Positions 23,493-36,300 of a DNA stretch of 64,000 nucleotides are shown here, one piece after another. The stretch comes from Lineus longissimus (Eukaryota > Nemertea > Pilidiophora > Heteronemertea > Lineidae): the NCBI RefSeq assembly GCF_910592395.1, contig NC_088324.1:6414953-6478952 (forward strand), given 5' to 3'. Below the pieces are notes generated by a model, which saw only the letters and a program-made list of their open reading frames with translations, was not told the DNA's origin and made no database searches. How positions within the stretch are numbered: the first letter of the stretch is position 1; each line of letters starts with the position of its first letter. The translations under genes were made by a program, and so were the position numbers.

Positions 23493-26397
23493 CTGTCTTC
23501 TCCCACTTAACCGAGCGCGGCTGAATCATAAAATGACTAAGTCCAAATGAATAGGCCGATTTTACTGGTGGCAGGCGAACATCAGAAAGAACAGCCACAG
23601 CTGATAATTGACTCCCTTTTCGTGGGCAATGCCAATGCCTTCCACGTAAGTGGATAAAAGACATGAACATTGACATGGGGTAGTCCTGTACTGAATGAAT
23701 GAATACAATACAACTAGCGTCCTTGTGGTATGCCTATAGTGTTGGTTGACCAAAAATTTCTGATCTAGTGTCTATGATAAAGCCAGCTTCATGGGTCTGC
23801 AGAATGTCCCAATAAAGAAGTCTTGCTGTCAACGAATGAATTAAAGAACAGATTTACTTATTAATTTACCAATCAATTTTATTATCCAAACGGGATTTAC
23901 AGGTCATAATCAATAACGTCATCATCCTCTTCTCCTTCTGAAAACTCAATCCCCTCAACAAACTGCTCAAGCTCATCATTTACCATCTCTACCACCTCCC
24001 CAACTTCGTCATCGTCCTCAGGAACTAGGCCACTGGCTCGTCAACCCTTCATAATCGTCTGTTGTGTGACCCTTTCCCAGCCGAGGCTGATCATCCTGAC
24101 CACATCCCGCCTGGTGATCCGCTCACAATGTCCTTGATCATCGGTGTGGCCGATTTTCCACACTTTCCAAATGGTCCTCAGGTGACACTTGAAGCTCCTG
24201 TTTACGGTTAAGTCCAAGGGCTGCAACAGCGAAGTACATCGTCCTGGGATAAAAGTGTCTGTCCCATTCTCTGCGGTGATTGCATCACGAAATTGCTGAT
24301 TTCGATGCGCCGGATACCTGTCTAAAAGTAACAGGAACGTGGCCCCTGCTACAAATGGCACAATCAGGGCCTGCAACCACTCGATTAGCGATTGGTGTCG
24401 TGCCCAACCCTGTGGACTACCACTTACCTGGAAAAGCAAACAACAAGTATGAACATTTACATTACTTTTCTGAACAGTCAGACACGCACAATGTTTTGGT
24501 TGCATCCATGACAAACCTACAACAATCTTAGTCAAAGAAGTTCTGATTTTCCTAAAAAATACTACCATTAACTAGAATGTCTGAACGTCAATGACATCAC
24601 TGATGACGTCAGGTACATGTCCTGTACTACAACCACGGACTTGTATTCTATGCCAATTACTCACTCGCACATTGTCTGGAGCATCCGCCTGAAGCTGCCG
24701 AATGACGTCACCATCTGGTGTCAAGCCTCTAAAGTTGAGCTCGGCTCGTCCTTTTCGTCCGTCTGTCGTAACTACTAGAGTTGCCGTGCATCCAAGTTTC
24801 GGGTTGCCTTGGGATGATCTAATGTCAACTTTCTGGGATCCAGTCGCTTAAATTGTTGATCTTGGCACCATATCAAACAACACGAACGTCTCATTCATGT
24901 TTATGATGACATCAAAATCAGCGTCTCTGATGAGGTCGGCAACTAAAGCCTGGGCGTTGTCAGGTAACCCCCTTGAATCGTTGGTCTTCCTTCGATAGCT
25001 GATTTGTTTCCTGAAATGGAATTTGCATATTGTTAAAATTCACCGAATACAATCCATACGTTAAGGCTGATCCATGCAACAGCGGAATAAAGCTCACCTT
25101 TCCATAAAGTTGCTAAGCCAATGTGCAGATGCATGGAATGGTATAGCAGGGGTCTCTGTTCTTGTCTTTCGGCCTTCGTTTCGTTCGGAAGCTCTGCCCA
25201 CCATTGCCGAAATTCTCTTCCAGCTTGCCCTTTAATATCCTCACCGGAAACAGGGAAACCAAGTCTTCGGCGCTCAAGGAACCAGGTGTTCAAATTGTTT
25301 TCCATTTCGGGCCACTGTGCTGAAATAAAAAAGCTAACACGTTTAACATCTTTGGAAATATTGATTGGTGATGACCACTGGTATGAACGAAATGTTAGTC
25401 CTAAGAATAAAGGTCCCTGGAACAATAATACTGATTGTTAAAGCCATGGTCAGGGTCAGTCGCTTTGATGTATCATGCGACTTATTCTTCCGTCCATGAC
25501 ACAGAAGCGGACTTATTCCAGTCAGTATAGGCCAACAAAGAAGGAAATTCATTTAGCGAGGAATAGAATGCTTGAAGAAAAACTACCTTGTGGATCAGTT
25601 CCGTGTTACCGTTGTCTCCCCCGTCTTCTATGGTCTTGAGTTGATTTATCTCTGAGGGCAAACAAGTCATCCTGTGTGCTTATCGAACGTCTAAATGTCT
25701 GCGGTGCTATGCGGTGGTGTCCAGCACAGGATGTCGCAGTTTCAGCATGACGTAATCCTATAGCATGCTCCAATTGGTATGTCTCGATAAGGTCAATCTT
25801 CTGATTGAGACTGTAGCTTTTCTGGTGCCTGCGTGCACCCGGTACAGCTTGGTTAGCATCATCTACATCATCATCATCAGTAGTGGTATCAGGGTCAGGG
25901 CTGTCAACATCATCTCCATTCCATACGTTAAGATCATCATGGTGCCTGCTAGGCCTACCCACAAACTCCATCGGATTGCGTGCATCTTACCAGAAGAACG
26001 TGGTCAAAGCAAGATGGCAGAAAACAATAGTGACATTTGACACGAAAGTTCCCTTTATTGGATTTTCCCCTCAAGAAAACGATTCCATAATCGATTAGAT
26101 AAAATAAATTCATTTAAAAGACTCTGGATCGGTCAACCATTTACATGGACTTGTAATAGACTTACGTAACTTCAATAATCATCACCCTGACTACAGGGAT
26201 TACTGGCCCTGGCCGCGACCAGGCGTTATTGAATTGACAACATTTACAAGGTTGTCTTCCTATATCCATTGATCACTATAATTGGCTGTCATATTGAATG
26301 TTTGCAGCCCACCCGTAAAATACTACAGACTGCCATGTTTCTGGACTAAGTCATTTTCGAGCCATTTCCTGGCGCTCGGTTAAGTGGGAGAAGACAG
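23493..26397 (-). mobile_element. Pogo-like DNA transposon with intact inverted repeats
   Basis: The ends are inverted: CTGTCTTCTCCCACTTAACC from 23493 and its complement up to 26397, extending imperfectly inward (ATGACTAAGTCC / GGACTAAGTCAT). Both sides are flanked by TA (23491-23492 and 26398-26399), the target duplication expected for pogo and Tc1 relatives. The element is about 2.9 kb and is nested inside the larger insertion. Confidence 0.85.
24041..25971 (-). pseudogene. Transposase of the nested pogo-like element, fragmented
   Basis: Read on the minus strand. The N-terminal piece (25971-25606) has an acidic stretch, then RRHQKSYSL and a DNA-binding region. The middle piece (25425-25033) has NTWFLERRRLGFPVSGEDI, a CENP-B-like domain. 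A segment near 24900 reads INMNETFVLFD. The last piece (24568-24041) holds FLLLLDRYPAH and TSLLQPLDLTVNRSFKCHL. It is clearly related to the remnants in the gene introns and, like them, has Asn where the family usually has the first catalytic Asp. The pieces lie in different frames with gaps, so either introns or decay separate them. An acidic C-terminal tail may continue to about 23900. Confidence 0.65.
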
Positions 26398-26660
26398 TAT
26401 GTCGGGGGTAAACCCCCAGAAATTGAAGTTTTGATTAAAAAACAGTGAGAATAATCGTGTGGTACTCTCTCGGAGCTCAGAATAGTCGAGTTGCTTCATT
26501 CGCGCGTTTATCTCTTCTGGCGGCCATTTTAAGTCAAATTTAAGCCATTTGAAACGAATCCATGGACTTGAGAAACATTGTTTACATTGGATACGTCGTA
26601 TGCACGTTAACCATAGTAGCGCTTCGCAGAAAAGCCTTCGGCTTTTCTGCTGCGCGCTTA

Positions 26661-27481
26661 TTATCCCTGAAAGTAAAAGCTCTCCGCCATGCAGGGTGAA
26701 TCCCCCCTACAGGTAACTATGCAGCGACGTCAAGCCGATATCAACTACAGGAATTTTGAAAATTAAATCACAGCGAGTGGAGCTGCAAAATGATAATATG
26801 CTCCTAGGATGTCTGTACGGAAAGCTCAGGTGGAAAGGGGAAAAGGAAATGGGAAAAGCGTAATGCTGAAAGTATAAATCGCTTGAAATCTGCGGGGTTT
26901 TTTGGTTGATGCGTTTGATAACAAGTTAGACCTGTAAGAAAGGCAATCTAATGAAGAAAAACGCCGACTCATATAACGCATGAGACGATAATAATGACGC
27001 AATTAGTCACAAACAGCTCAATATTGATGACTCATCGAAAGTCTTTAAAAATCTATATCGTAAATGATGACTTGGATATTTGTACAAATTTTGACTTTCG
27101 CTCTTTTAAATTAATGATATGTACCACACACACACAAACAACGAGAGCATTGCTGTAAATACAATTGAAAGTTATTCCAAATTGTGATCATTGAAATTAC
27201 AGGTGATAAAGATTGATACCTTTTTTATTGGCCACCCGATATATCCTTTCAAACTCAATCTACTTTCCACTCAAGCAAAAAATGATTTATTAGTAACAAA
27301 GACACAAGAAACATTTTGTTTCTCATAGCAAGAACTCGATCAATATAATAATTATATAGATATTAAACGTATTGACTTCATATAGTTCATATAATGTAAT
27401 ATTACAACGGCGAATTCAAAGCAAAACTGGACATTCAAGGCACTAGGTCGTATTCGACTTGGTACAAGAGTAAGACCGATT
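26661..27481 (+). promoter_or_regulatory. Rest of the C/D spacer, probable promoter region of D
   Basis: The normal spacer resumes at TTATCCCTGAAAG after the composite insertion and runs to the exon 1 start codon of D. It shares the AT-rich block (around 27340-27400) found before every exon 1. No other gene is seen, and the promoter role is inferred from position and conservation only. Confidence 0.3.
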
Positions 27482-29304
27482 ATGACAGTTGATCGGAATC
27501 ATGGCATAGATTCCAAAAACGTGCTGTTAATTGACTTCAACTTTTGCTGGTGTTTGATGGTGGCATCAGTGATGATTTCCTTGTCATACTTAATGTGCAT
27601 ATGTGCACTTATAACACTTAATATAGGAGGTGTGACTGCTGGCTCTCCCCCGAAAGGTAAGATAGAGACCACGATATAAGGGCATTGTTGTTTCCAACAA
27701 GTTAGTCAGTGATTTGGCTTTAACTTACGAACATAACCTGAAGTCAAAGTACACGCTATATTCGTGACGTAACATGTTTGAATAACTGGCCTCGGCCTAG
27801 AACACCGATGATGGGCCAGACGAACATGTGTTAATGCTGAAAGATGAAATGCTTGTGACCACGTACGGGGGGGGGGGGGGGGGCTGTTCTTTATATAAAG
27901 TCTCTATAGTTTAAGTATTCGCTGCAAGAAACTGTCGTTTATGGGTTTTGTTACATTTTGCTCTGGGACGCGGACTACAGTTTTTCCATGATAATAATGG
28001 CGCCCCAGATATGGACTGAACCACCTCCAAATGGAACACGCAGGGCTACACAGTCTTCCCGAAGCTGCTCGCCTGGTAATCGACGAACTCCGACCCTGCC
28101 ATCAACGCGGAACAGCAAGAAACGGGAATCGTCACCAAAGACGATCTGGTGCAACATTTCGTCCGGCACGTCAGCATGCGCTCTCGCCCAAAGAAGCCGT
28201 CGACGTTTTGCCGCATCTGTCAATTTTGGACAGACTACCTGCCTTCTTGCATGATACCCGGCAGCAATCAGCCTACGGTTTACCGTTGTCCGACTAGCGT
28301 CAACATTATCCAGGTTGTGCCAGTCATTGCGCAGCTGTGTCGTCGTTTTCTTACGATCTGCACGGCAACGACGCAAGAGATGACGGTCGTCTCTTTCATT
28401 AGAGATGCGAGGTCGACCAGTAGAACTCCGAACGTTACCATTACCGCCCTGTCGCCACTTCGAAATCCACCTTTGCACCGTCCTTTTCGAAAGTCCCATT
28501 ACTTCGGCGATGGCGCCGGGACCTTGCCCGCTGCGCAACCTTCCAATGGCCTCCCCTCGCTGAATTTGGCTGTATTGGCCGGGAATGACAAGTTCTCCAT
28601 TTGCTGGTCAAGAAAATCTAACAGGATTGCGTTGGTTAACCAGGAGAATGCACGAACACCTAGTCGGCTGTGGACTAGGCATAGGACCGAAAGGACATGG
28701 TCAGCAGAAACACTCCTTTTATAGTGTCTTATTACATCACACGACTGCCATACCCTGTGACGAAATTGAATTAGGTCACTCATGTCAATTTCAATCTAAG
28801 AATGGAAGAAATCTGACCATGATTGTGGAGAAATATGGATATAAACCTGAAACTCACAATTTTCTTTAGGGGTGACAACCATTTTGCCCAACAGTGCATG
28901 TCTATAGTATGAGAAGTTCCTTATATGTAAATTGTCGATCAGACGAATGCTAAGCCAGCTATGTGCCAAAGTATAAACCAGACACAAGACCAATGATACT
29001 GGGTTAAGGAAGTTTTGTTAATGCTTTCCACTCTTCCGTAGCATTCCTGTTCACCAAACAAGGTACAGTGCACGAAACTTTACAAGAATTAGTAGTTGTG
29101 GAACATATTCGATCTAAGCTTGATTGTACCAGAGAATGCTTGAGACAATTCATGACTAGTGAGGCAGAAAAGTGTCTCGGGTTCCTTTACGAAGTCAGAA
29201 GAACCAGTTGTGCGGTTTACAACGTATTTGTGTCGATCTCATCTTTAAATAATTATGGAGCGATAACAACCAGGTATCAACGACAGGAATTTGCATGTAC
29301 CTAA
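27482..29304 (+). CDS. LamG-less PAN protein gene, unit D (exons 1 and 3 only)
   Basis: Exon 1 is 27482-27656, with the same hydrophobic leader and GTAAGA donor as the other units. Exon 3 is 29042-29304, with the intact PAN-like domain and stop. A deletion fuses the start of intron 1 (after GTTTATGGG near 27945) to the middle of a Tc1-like element and removes the pogo-like remnant, exon 2 and half of the transposon. Because both introns of the parent gene are phase 1, exon 1 still joins exon 3 in frame, giving a predicted 145-residue leader-plus-PAN protein. Whether it is expressed is unknown, and it may be a dead gene. The region from 27950 to 30690 is almost identical to 11690-14510. Confidence 0.5.
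27949..28896 (-). mobile_element. Truncated Tc1-like element, unit D
   Basis: Only the right part of the unit B-type element remains, starting in ACATTTTGCTCTGGGACG and ending at the right inverted repeat CCCAACAGTG. The transposase N-terminal half (28538-27975) has the helix-turn-helix and FGDDSRF. It carries the same 1-nt loss as unit B, so it was copied from B or a sister of B. The left inverted repeat and the rest of the active site are deleted. Confidence 0.85.
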
Positions 29305-30303
29305 AGTAATAGAGCTCGCTATCTAAGGAACAAAGCAAGATATTACATTTTCATTGAAAAAAAATTGTTGTAAATCATCTGACCCATCTTCTCTGAAAAT
29401 GGCATGACGATAGCACTGATAATAAGAGAGTTGCGAGCTAACGACTGAGATAAACAAAAGACAAGGTAGCTCATCAACGTCGTACAAATTAGTTACGTGA
29501 CTGAAAAATCTAACCCACTTGTACAACTTAACACATTACCAATTATCCCTGAAAGTAAAAGCTCTCCGCCATGCAGGGTGAATCCCCTCTACAGGTAACT
29601 ATGCAGCGACGTCAAGCCGATATCAACTACAGGAATTTTGAAAATAAATCACGACAGCGAGTGGAGCTGCAAAATGATAATATGCTCCTAGGATGTCTGT
29701 ACGGAAAGTTCGGGTGTGAAGGGGAAAAGGAAATGGGAAAATCGTAATGCTGAAAATATAAATCATATAACGCATGAGACGATTATAATGACGCAATTAG
29801 TCACAAACAGCTCAATATTGATGACTCATCGGAAGACTTTAATAATCTATATCGCAAATGATGACTTAGATATTTGTACAAATTTTGACTTTCGCTCTCA
29901 TAAATTAATGATATGTACCACACACACACAAACAACGAGAGCATTGCTGTAAATACAATTGAAAGTTATTCCAAATTGTGATCATTGAAATTACAGGTGA
30001 TAAAGATTGATACCTTTTTTATTGGCCACCCGATATATCATTTCAAACTCAATCTATACTTTCTACTCAAGCAAAAAATGATTTATTAATAACAAAGACA
30101 CAAGAAACATTTTGTTTCTCATAGCGAGAACTCGATCAATATAATATATAGATATTAAACGTATTGACTTCATATAGTTCATATAATGTAATATTACAAC
30201 GGCGAATTCAAAGCAAAACTGGACATCTCATCGTTATTTTCCAAATGGTTCAAGGCACGATGTCGGATTCGACTTGGTACGTACAAGAGTCAGACGACCG
30301 ATT
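29305..30303 (+). promoter_or_regulatory. Spacer D/E: 3' UTR of D, probable promoter region of E
   Basis: Nearly identical to 13034-14119 except for a deletion of about 90 nt around 29762 and a small insertion near 29651. It carries the AT-rich TATAATATATAG-like block before exon 1. No other gene is seen. Confidence 0.3.
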
Positions 30304-33300
30304 ATGACAGTTGACCGGAATCATGGCATAGATTCCAAAAACGTGCTGTTAATTGACTTCAACTTTTGTTGGTGTTTGATAGTCGCATCAGTGATGATTT
30401 CGTGGTCATACTTTATGTGCATTTGTGTGCTTATAACACTTAATATAGGAGGTGTGACTGCTGGCTCTCCCCCGAAAGGTAAGACAGAGACCACGATATA
30501 AGGGCATTGTTGTTCCCAACAAGTTAGTCAGTGATTTGGCTTTAACTTACGAACATAACGTGAAGTCATAATACATGCTATATTCGTGACCTAACATGTT
30601 TGAACAACTGGCCTCGGCCTAGAACACCGATGATGGGCCAGACGAACATGTGTTAATGCTGAAAGATGAAATGCTTGTGACCACGTACGGGGGGGGGGCT
30701 GTTCTTAATTTCAGTCATTATAGTTGAAGTATCCGCTGGAAGAAACTGTCGTTTATGGGTTCTAGAACTTGATTCACAAACGCTTATTAGAAATATTACA
30801 AATACTAATGTTATTATAATATGATTGTTAGCTCTTCTGGATTACAAGCTTGATGGATCTGATCCGGATATACGGTTTGTATATCACAGTACATATACAG
30901 TAAGTAGTTTGAATTTTATCGGTCTTTTCGCAAGTTAGGCCAAACCTTATTAAAGAGTGCGTAATGGGTACAAGAGGGGTGTTCAAAGCACACACTACCG
31001 CAAGGAATATTATGACACGATCAGGACAGATTGTCCTGTCATAATGTTTAATTCATGTCATTTGAAAATGACATGAGTAAGCCATAGTTTGAAGAAAGCA
31101 TTGATGCATTCTGATTTGAATGATCACTTAACTTTGAATGGGCCTAGATCAGTAGATGACTGACCAACACTAAAGCTGACCTGTCCGAAATTACACTTTA
31201 TTTCCAATCATGAAAAATTCAGTACATTCGGTTTTTAAAAATGTCCTTTTCTAAATCAATTCTTATTACTTTTAAGGTACATTCAGATTTCTGACCATAG
31301 GAACAGTGGAATTATAAGGCATCACCTGGACAATTATTCTCAAGGTCATCAAAATCAATCTCACTGTCCTCAGCATCTTCATCTGCATCCCAAGCTCGGC
31401 TATGTAGAACAGATGCAAGGGGTATTCTGGGACAGGTGCCATCGGCTGCAGTATTTGCATGCTTCCAGTCTTTCCAGCGGCGCTGACATGAGCTTTAAAT
31501 GCCCTCATAATGGTCAAGTCCAAAGGTTGACTCATAGATGTGCACCGCGCAGGAATGTTATCAAGGAGATCACCAGCTCCTACAATAGGGGCACAGAATT
31601 CATCAGCCAAGTGAGGTCTTAACTGATCTAAGAGTAAAAGCCTTGTATTTGGTTCAAATTCACCAATGAATGGAGAAAAGACTTCATCAAGCCAATGTTG
31701 GAGTGTGTCATGATTCTCCCACCCTGACCGTGATGAAGTGACGCGGACATTTTCAGGAATGTTTCCAAGTCCACGAATTTCTCGGAAGAAGCCTGGTTCT
31801 CTGAACACAATATGGGCTAGCATTTTTTCCCCATTAGATCGAATTGTCAACCTAGCGGTACATCCTAATTAAGAATTGCCCCTTGAAGTTTTAACGTCAA
31901 CATCCCTCTGTCCAGGATTAGCTGCCGTATACATGGGCAGAAAGTCCAACTCACAAAAGGTTTGATTCATATTGTAAATATTCATATTGTATGTTGCCTC
32001 ACTGTGTCCCTGACGTTTCCTTGAAATCGGCGGACACGCTCATTAGCTTCAGCTGGAATCGAAGTCGTGTTTCTTGTCTTGCGACGAAATACAATACGTT
32101 TCCGTATCATGAAATCGCTGATCCATCCTGGAGAGCACTGAAAGATGGACCGCTCCGGTCGGTTCAAAAGGTAGTTGTCTCTATCATCACTTGGAAGCTC
32201 ATCCCACCAGCGGTGGAATTCCAGCTCGGCAGCATGGACCAGATCACCTCTGGAGACGGGGTGGGCAAGACGAGAAATTCGAGAAATCGGTTGTGAACCT
32301 GCTCCTCCACTTGTGGCCACCATCCGTCGTGGTTGCTTCTGACCCTGCTACTTGGAGCATTGTTCTCGGCCTGCTCCATTAACGTTTCCCGATTTGCTAT
32401 CCATCTTCGCAATGACGTAACTGCCAACCTGAAGCGTCTGACATACTCTGCCACATTAAGCAGCCAACCATGTTCAATCGCATGTTCACAATCGAGGACG
32501 TGGCGCAATGGTGCAGTTACACTATGGCTGTTGTGACGTCTTGGTAGTCTAGAACTAGCAACTTCATCATCCTCATCAGTGTCCATACCAATGGCAGTTG
32601 AGAGTATGAACACAAGATACAACAGATTTTTGCGAATTTTCGCATTTGGCATTATCTCCAGCTGGAAAAGGTCTGTCTCTCCAGCTGGAAAAGGTCTGTC
32701 CTGAAGCTCATAGGCCTGCATGTACCATAAACCTACCTGTACCTATTACATCACGGCAATAATCGAGTCAAACAGACCACTCTCATGGGGACATCAAGCC
32801 TGGCTGAAAATTGATTAGGCCAAGTTGACGCTACTGCCTACCCCAGGATCTAATGCTTACATGATTTCTCCCATTGTGGGCCTCAAATTGGTTTTGGTTG
32901 TAAACTAGGCCGAAGACCGATAAAGTCCGAACTTACTGTATATAGTAACTGGCTTGAGGCTACTTCGGGTCACTTTAGCCCAATGGTAATAGGCAGGTTT
33001 CGCACCGTTACGAACTACGAAAACCGAGCACGAAAATCGAAAGAAGACGAAGAAATATTCTCATAGGGGAGCAAAATCTAAAGTCTTCTCCTGCTTTTTG
33101 GCTGGGGAAGCCTAATGTAACGAAGAATTAGAAATAGTTTTATTATAATAGTGGATTAAAATCAATAGTATTCACCAGCCAACAAGCTTAATTAACAACA
33201 TCACCTTACAACCGGAAAGCAACTATCACTTATATGTTTACCATCCCGTGACCAGCTCAATTTTTATCATTTTTATTTCGTAGCCTATCTGGAAATGCGG

Positions 33301-36300
33301 AGTACGTTGAGTCTCTAGTTTTTGAGAAAGTGCTTCAGTTTAATGATAAGCACGCATCTGCAACTCTACCTTACATGAATACATTAAAATACAAACAGAT
33401 TACAATTACCTTTTATATAAGATTCCTTCCGAACAAGCCTGCCCAGAATCTGTGGGTATGTTTCCGTACTGATGTAGAAAGAATTAACATAGGAAATAAC
33501 CTAAATAAGCAAGTGAGGATTGGTGTGTGGCACAAGGATACCTCTAAACATATCATTGTACAAGACATTTTTTACTTTTACATCGACTATCAATCGATTG
33601 TCAGTCGCAAATGTTGGCAGCATTTTGCTGTTACAATTACCAGTAATAAGTCTACTCCTAAGCCCCATGTCAAACTTTATAGGAACGGAAACCTCTTAAA
33701 CATGATAAAGTTTAAGCGATACATAAATACGCATAAGAGGAGAAAGTATTCATTTTTGGGTCAATTCAATCATATGAATCAAATGTCGAATTTGAGGTTT
33801 TACCCATCTATCGTGACAAACCTTGATATTTTGAGGAGCAAAAAAAGAGGTAGGTTGGTCAACTTGTTAAGTATCTGAGCCGGAGGCCTGCACCACGACT
33901 TTGAATGCGAGTTTATTATTTTCATATTATGCATTGGTCCGACTAGGAATTTTAGGATATTATTGTGCTGGGAGACGCAGTTTTCTTGTGAAAACTTGAA
34001 TTTATGTTGACATCAGACGACTGTAATTCAAAATCCAATCAGCCGTAATGAGCATCATCAGATACCTAAGCTAATCAAATAATGAAAAGGCTAGTGGCCA
34101 TTGTGCTCGCCGGTATTCAGGTAATGACTTAATTGACTTAATTGACAATGGGCCTTGAAAAGTAGGTCAAATCAAAAACCGGTATAATATGTAATGTATC
34201 CTTGCTGGGAGTAACAACCTGTTCGAATACGAATCACTAATCACACTTTCTAGGTTTTTCACTTTTTACCCTCTGGTGGTGTCCATGTCGAGAAAGAGAT
34301 CAGACCAAAATTCAGTGACAGAGGTAACCTGACCTAGGGTGTGTATAAAGTTTCAAGCCCATATCCCTAGCAGTTTTGAAACGTGCCACAGTTATGCTCA
34401 AACGGCCAATTTTCGCCATTTGACCTCTATGACCTTGAAAAACAAGTCAAATCGAAAACCTCTATGATATGTGATGTATCCTGGCTGGGAGTACCTACCA
34501 TAACAATTTTATCAAAAACAAATCACTAATAAGTGAGATATCACACTTTTTGTGTTTTCAGTTTTGGCCCCCTGCTGGCCAAGTCAATAATCAGATCAGA
34601 CCAAAATTGGCTGTCAGAGGTCATCTGACCTAGGGGGTCATTTATAAAAACGTCCAAGCTCATAGCCCTACCAGTTAAGAAACGTGCCACAGTTACACTC
34701 AAACGGCAAATTTACGCCATTACACCTCTGTGACCCAGAAAAGAAGGTACAATCAAAAACACGTATGATATGTGATGTATCCTTGCTAGGAGTACCTACC
34801 ATAAAAATGTCATTAAAAAACAAGTTACTTATAAGTGAGATATCACACTATTTATGTTTACAGTTTTGGTCCCCCTGGTGGCCAAGTCAAGAATCAGACC
34901 GGACCGAAATTCAGTGTCAAAGGTCATCCGACCAAGGGGGTCCTGAATACATAGTTTTGAGTTCATAGCCCAAGCAGTTAAGAAACGTGCCACTGTTTTT
35001 GAAATAGGATACGACGGACGACGACGATGACGATGACGGACCACGGACACTGCGGTGTTGTTAGACTCACCGTATCGGTGAGCCAAAAATCAGCATCGGT
35101 CGGAATGGTTCAACCAAATTCTTATGTCAGGAAAACATCAGGACAATGGCCAATATTACTGCAGTTCATCAAACGTTATCAGCAAGTTGGTATTTTAATA
35201 TACTATGGAAATGTTACTCTACATGTGCAAGTTGTGGCAATATTTAGATTTTTTAGCATGCGAAATGTCCCCAAACCTCTTCGGCACATGCAGCTTGTTT
35301 TTAAAGGAATGGGTTTATTTTTCTCCTGTTTCTGAGCAAACAATACTTCTGAATGTTTTTGACGATCTCCAAATTTTGTTTGTACTCTTAGTTATAAAAA
35401 ACATGATTTTCATAAATGTTCCCCCTCAAACCTTCACCTCATTAACAGGGTCACTGAAGGCAGTGAAGGCAGTGTTGCTTTGCCGTGATTTGTTGGGCAG
35501 AAACCTTGCAAACTACGCCTTTTCTTTCCCACTTTTCTAATTGTTCGAAGCTAACTTAGGAAAAGATGACGAATGTACGCACTGCCAGTGTATTTTTATG
35601 TGTTCAAGCAATTACAAGTTACGTCATCTGCCGCCGAGGTTGCAGAAATGAAACATCTATATCTACAGCAAGACGTCACAGCGTAGATCCATTGCTCCAT
35701 GCAGCGCCTTACTAGTGCATCGGCCCTCATGGAGAGGATCGACGCATGGAGGGCTGACTCACTCGGTTCAAATCGGAGTCAACATCGGAATAGCATGATA
35801 ATTCGAGCAGATTTCGAATTTGTCCTTTTTTTGTGAAATTGGTCGATGGAAACAACTTTATAGAGGTGACTGGGCAGCCGTCAGCTTGGGAATACTGCCC
35901 TTCATTTACTAATACCAACGGTTTTCCGAACAAGCATATTTCGGCTCAAATTTAAATATTAGCTTCTTGTCTCCTCCAATAATGAACATTTTGGAATAGC
36001 TTTATAATACAATTAGAGAAATATTGGCATCTGTTCAACAAGATAGCTGCCGAAACATGAGCATTAGTTGCAGCGAACATATGCCGAACAGGTTATATCG
36101 AGGGGAAGTTGCTGAAAACAATGCATAGGCCTATTCGTGAATGTGGCAGTTGTCTTTATGTCTATAAACACCTCGAGAGCTTTTTCAAGTAATAAAAGCT
36201 TATCAGCTATCCAGATCAGAGTCCAATATATTTACAGTAATATAGTAACATGTCTAGAGTAAGAATAGTTCCTTATATGTAAATTGTCGATCAGACGAAT

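Larger units (their letters stand above)
22439..26660. mobile_element. 4.2-kb composite insertion, unit C only
   Basis: It interrupts ACCTATTATCCCTG, which is continuous in other units. The outer ends contain inverted TAAGCGCGCAGC (22463-22474) and GCTGCGCGCTTA (26649-26660). Just inside the right end is a perfect hairpin, GCAGAAAAGC / GCTTTTCTGC (26626-26650). The outer part (22439-23490) has C/G-rich stretches and a 133-codon + strand frame (22979-23380) that I do not recognise. An inner pogo-like element is nested at 23493-26397. I cannot assign the outer element to a class. Confidence 0.6.
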
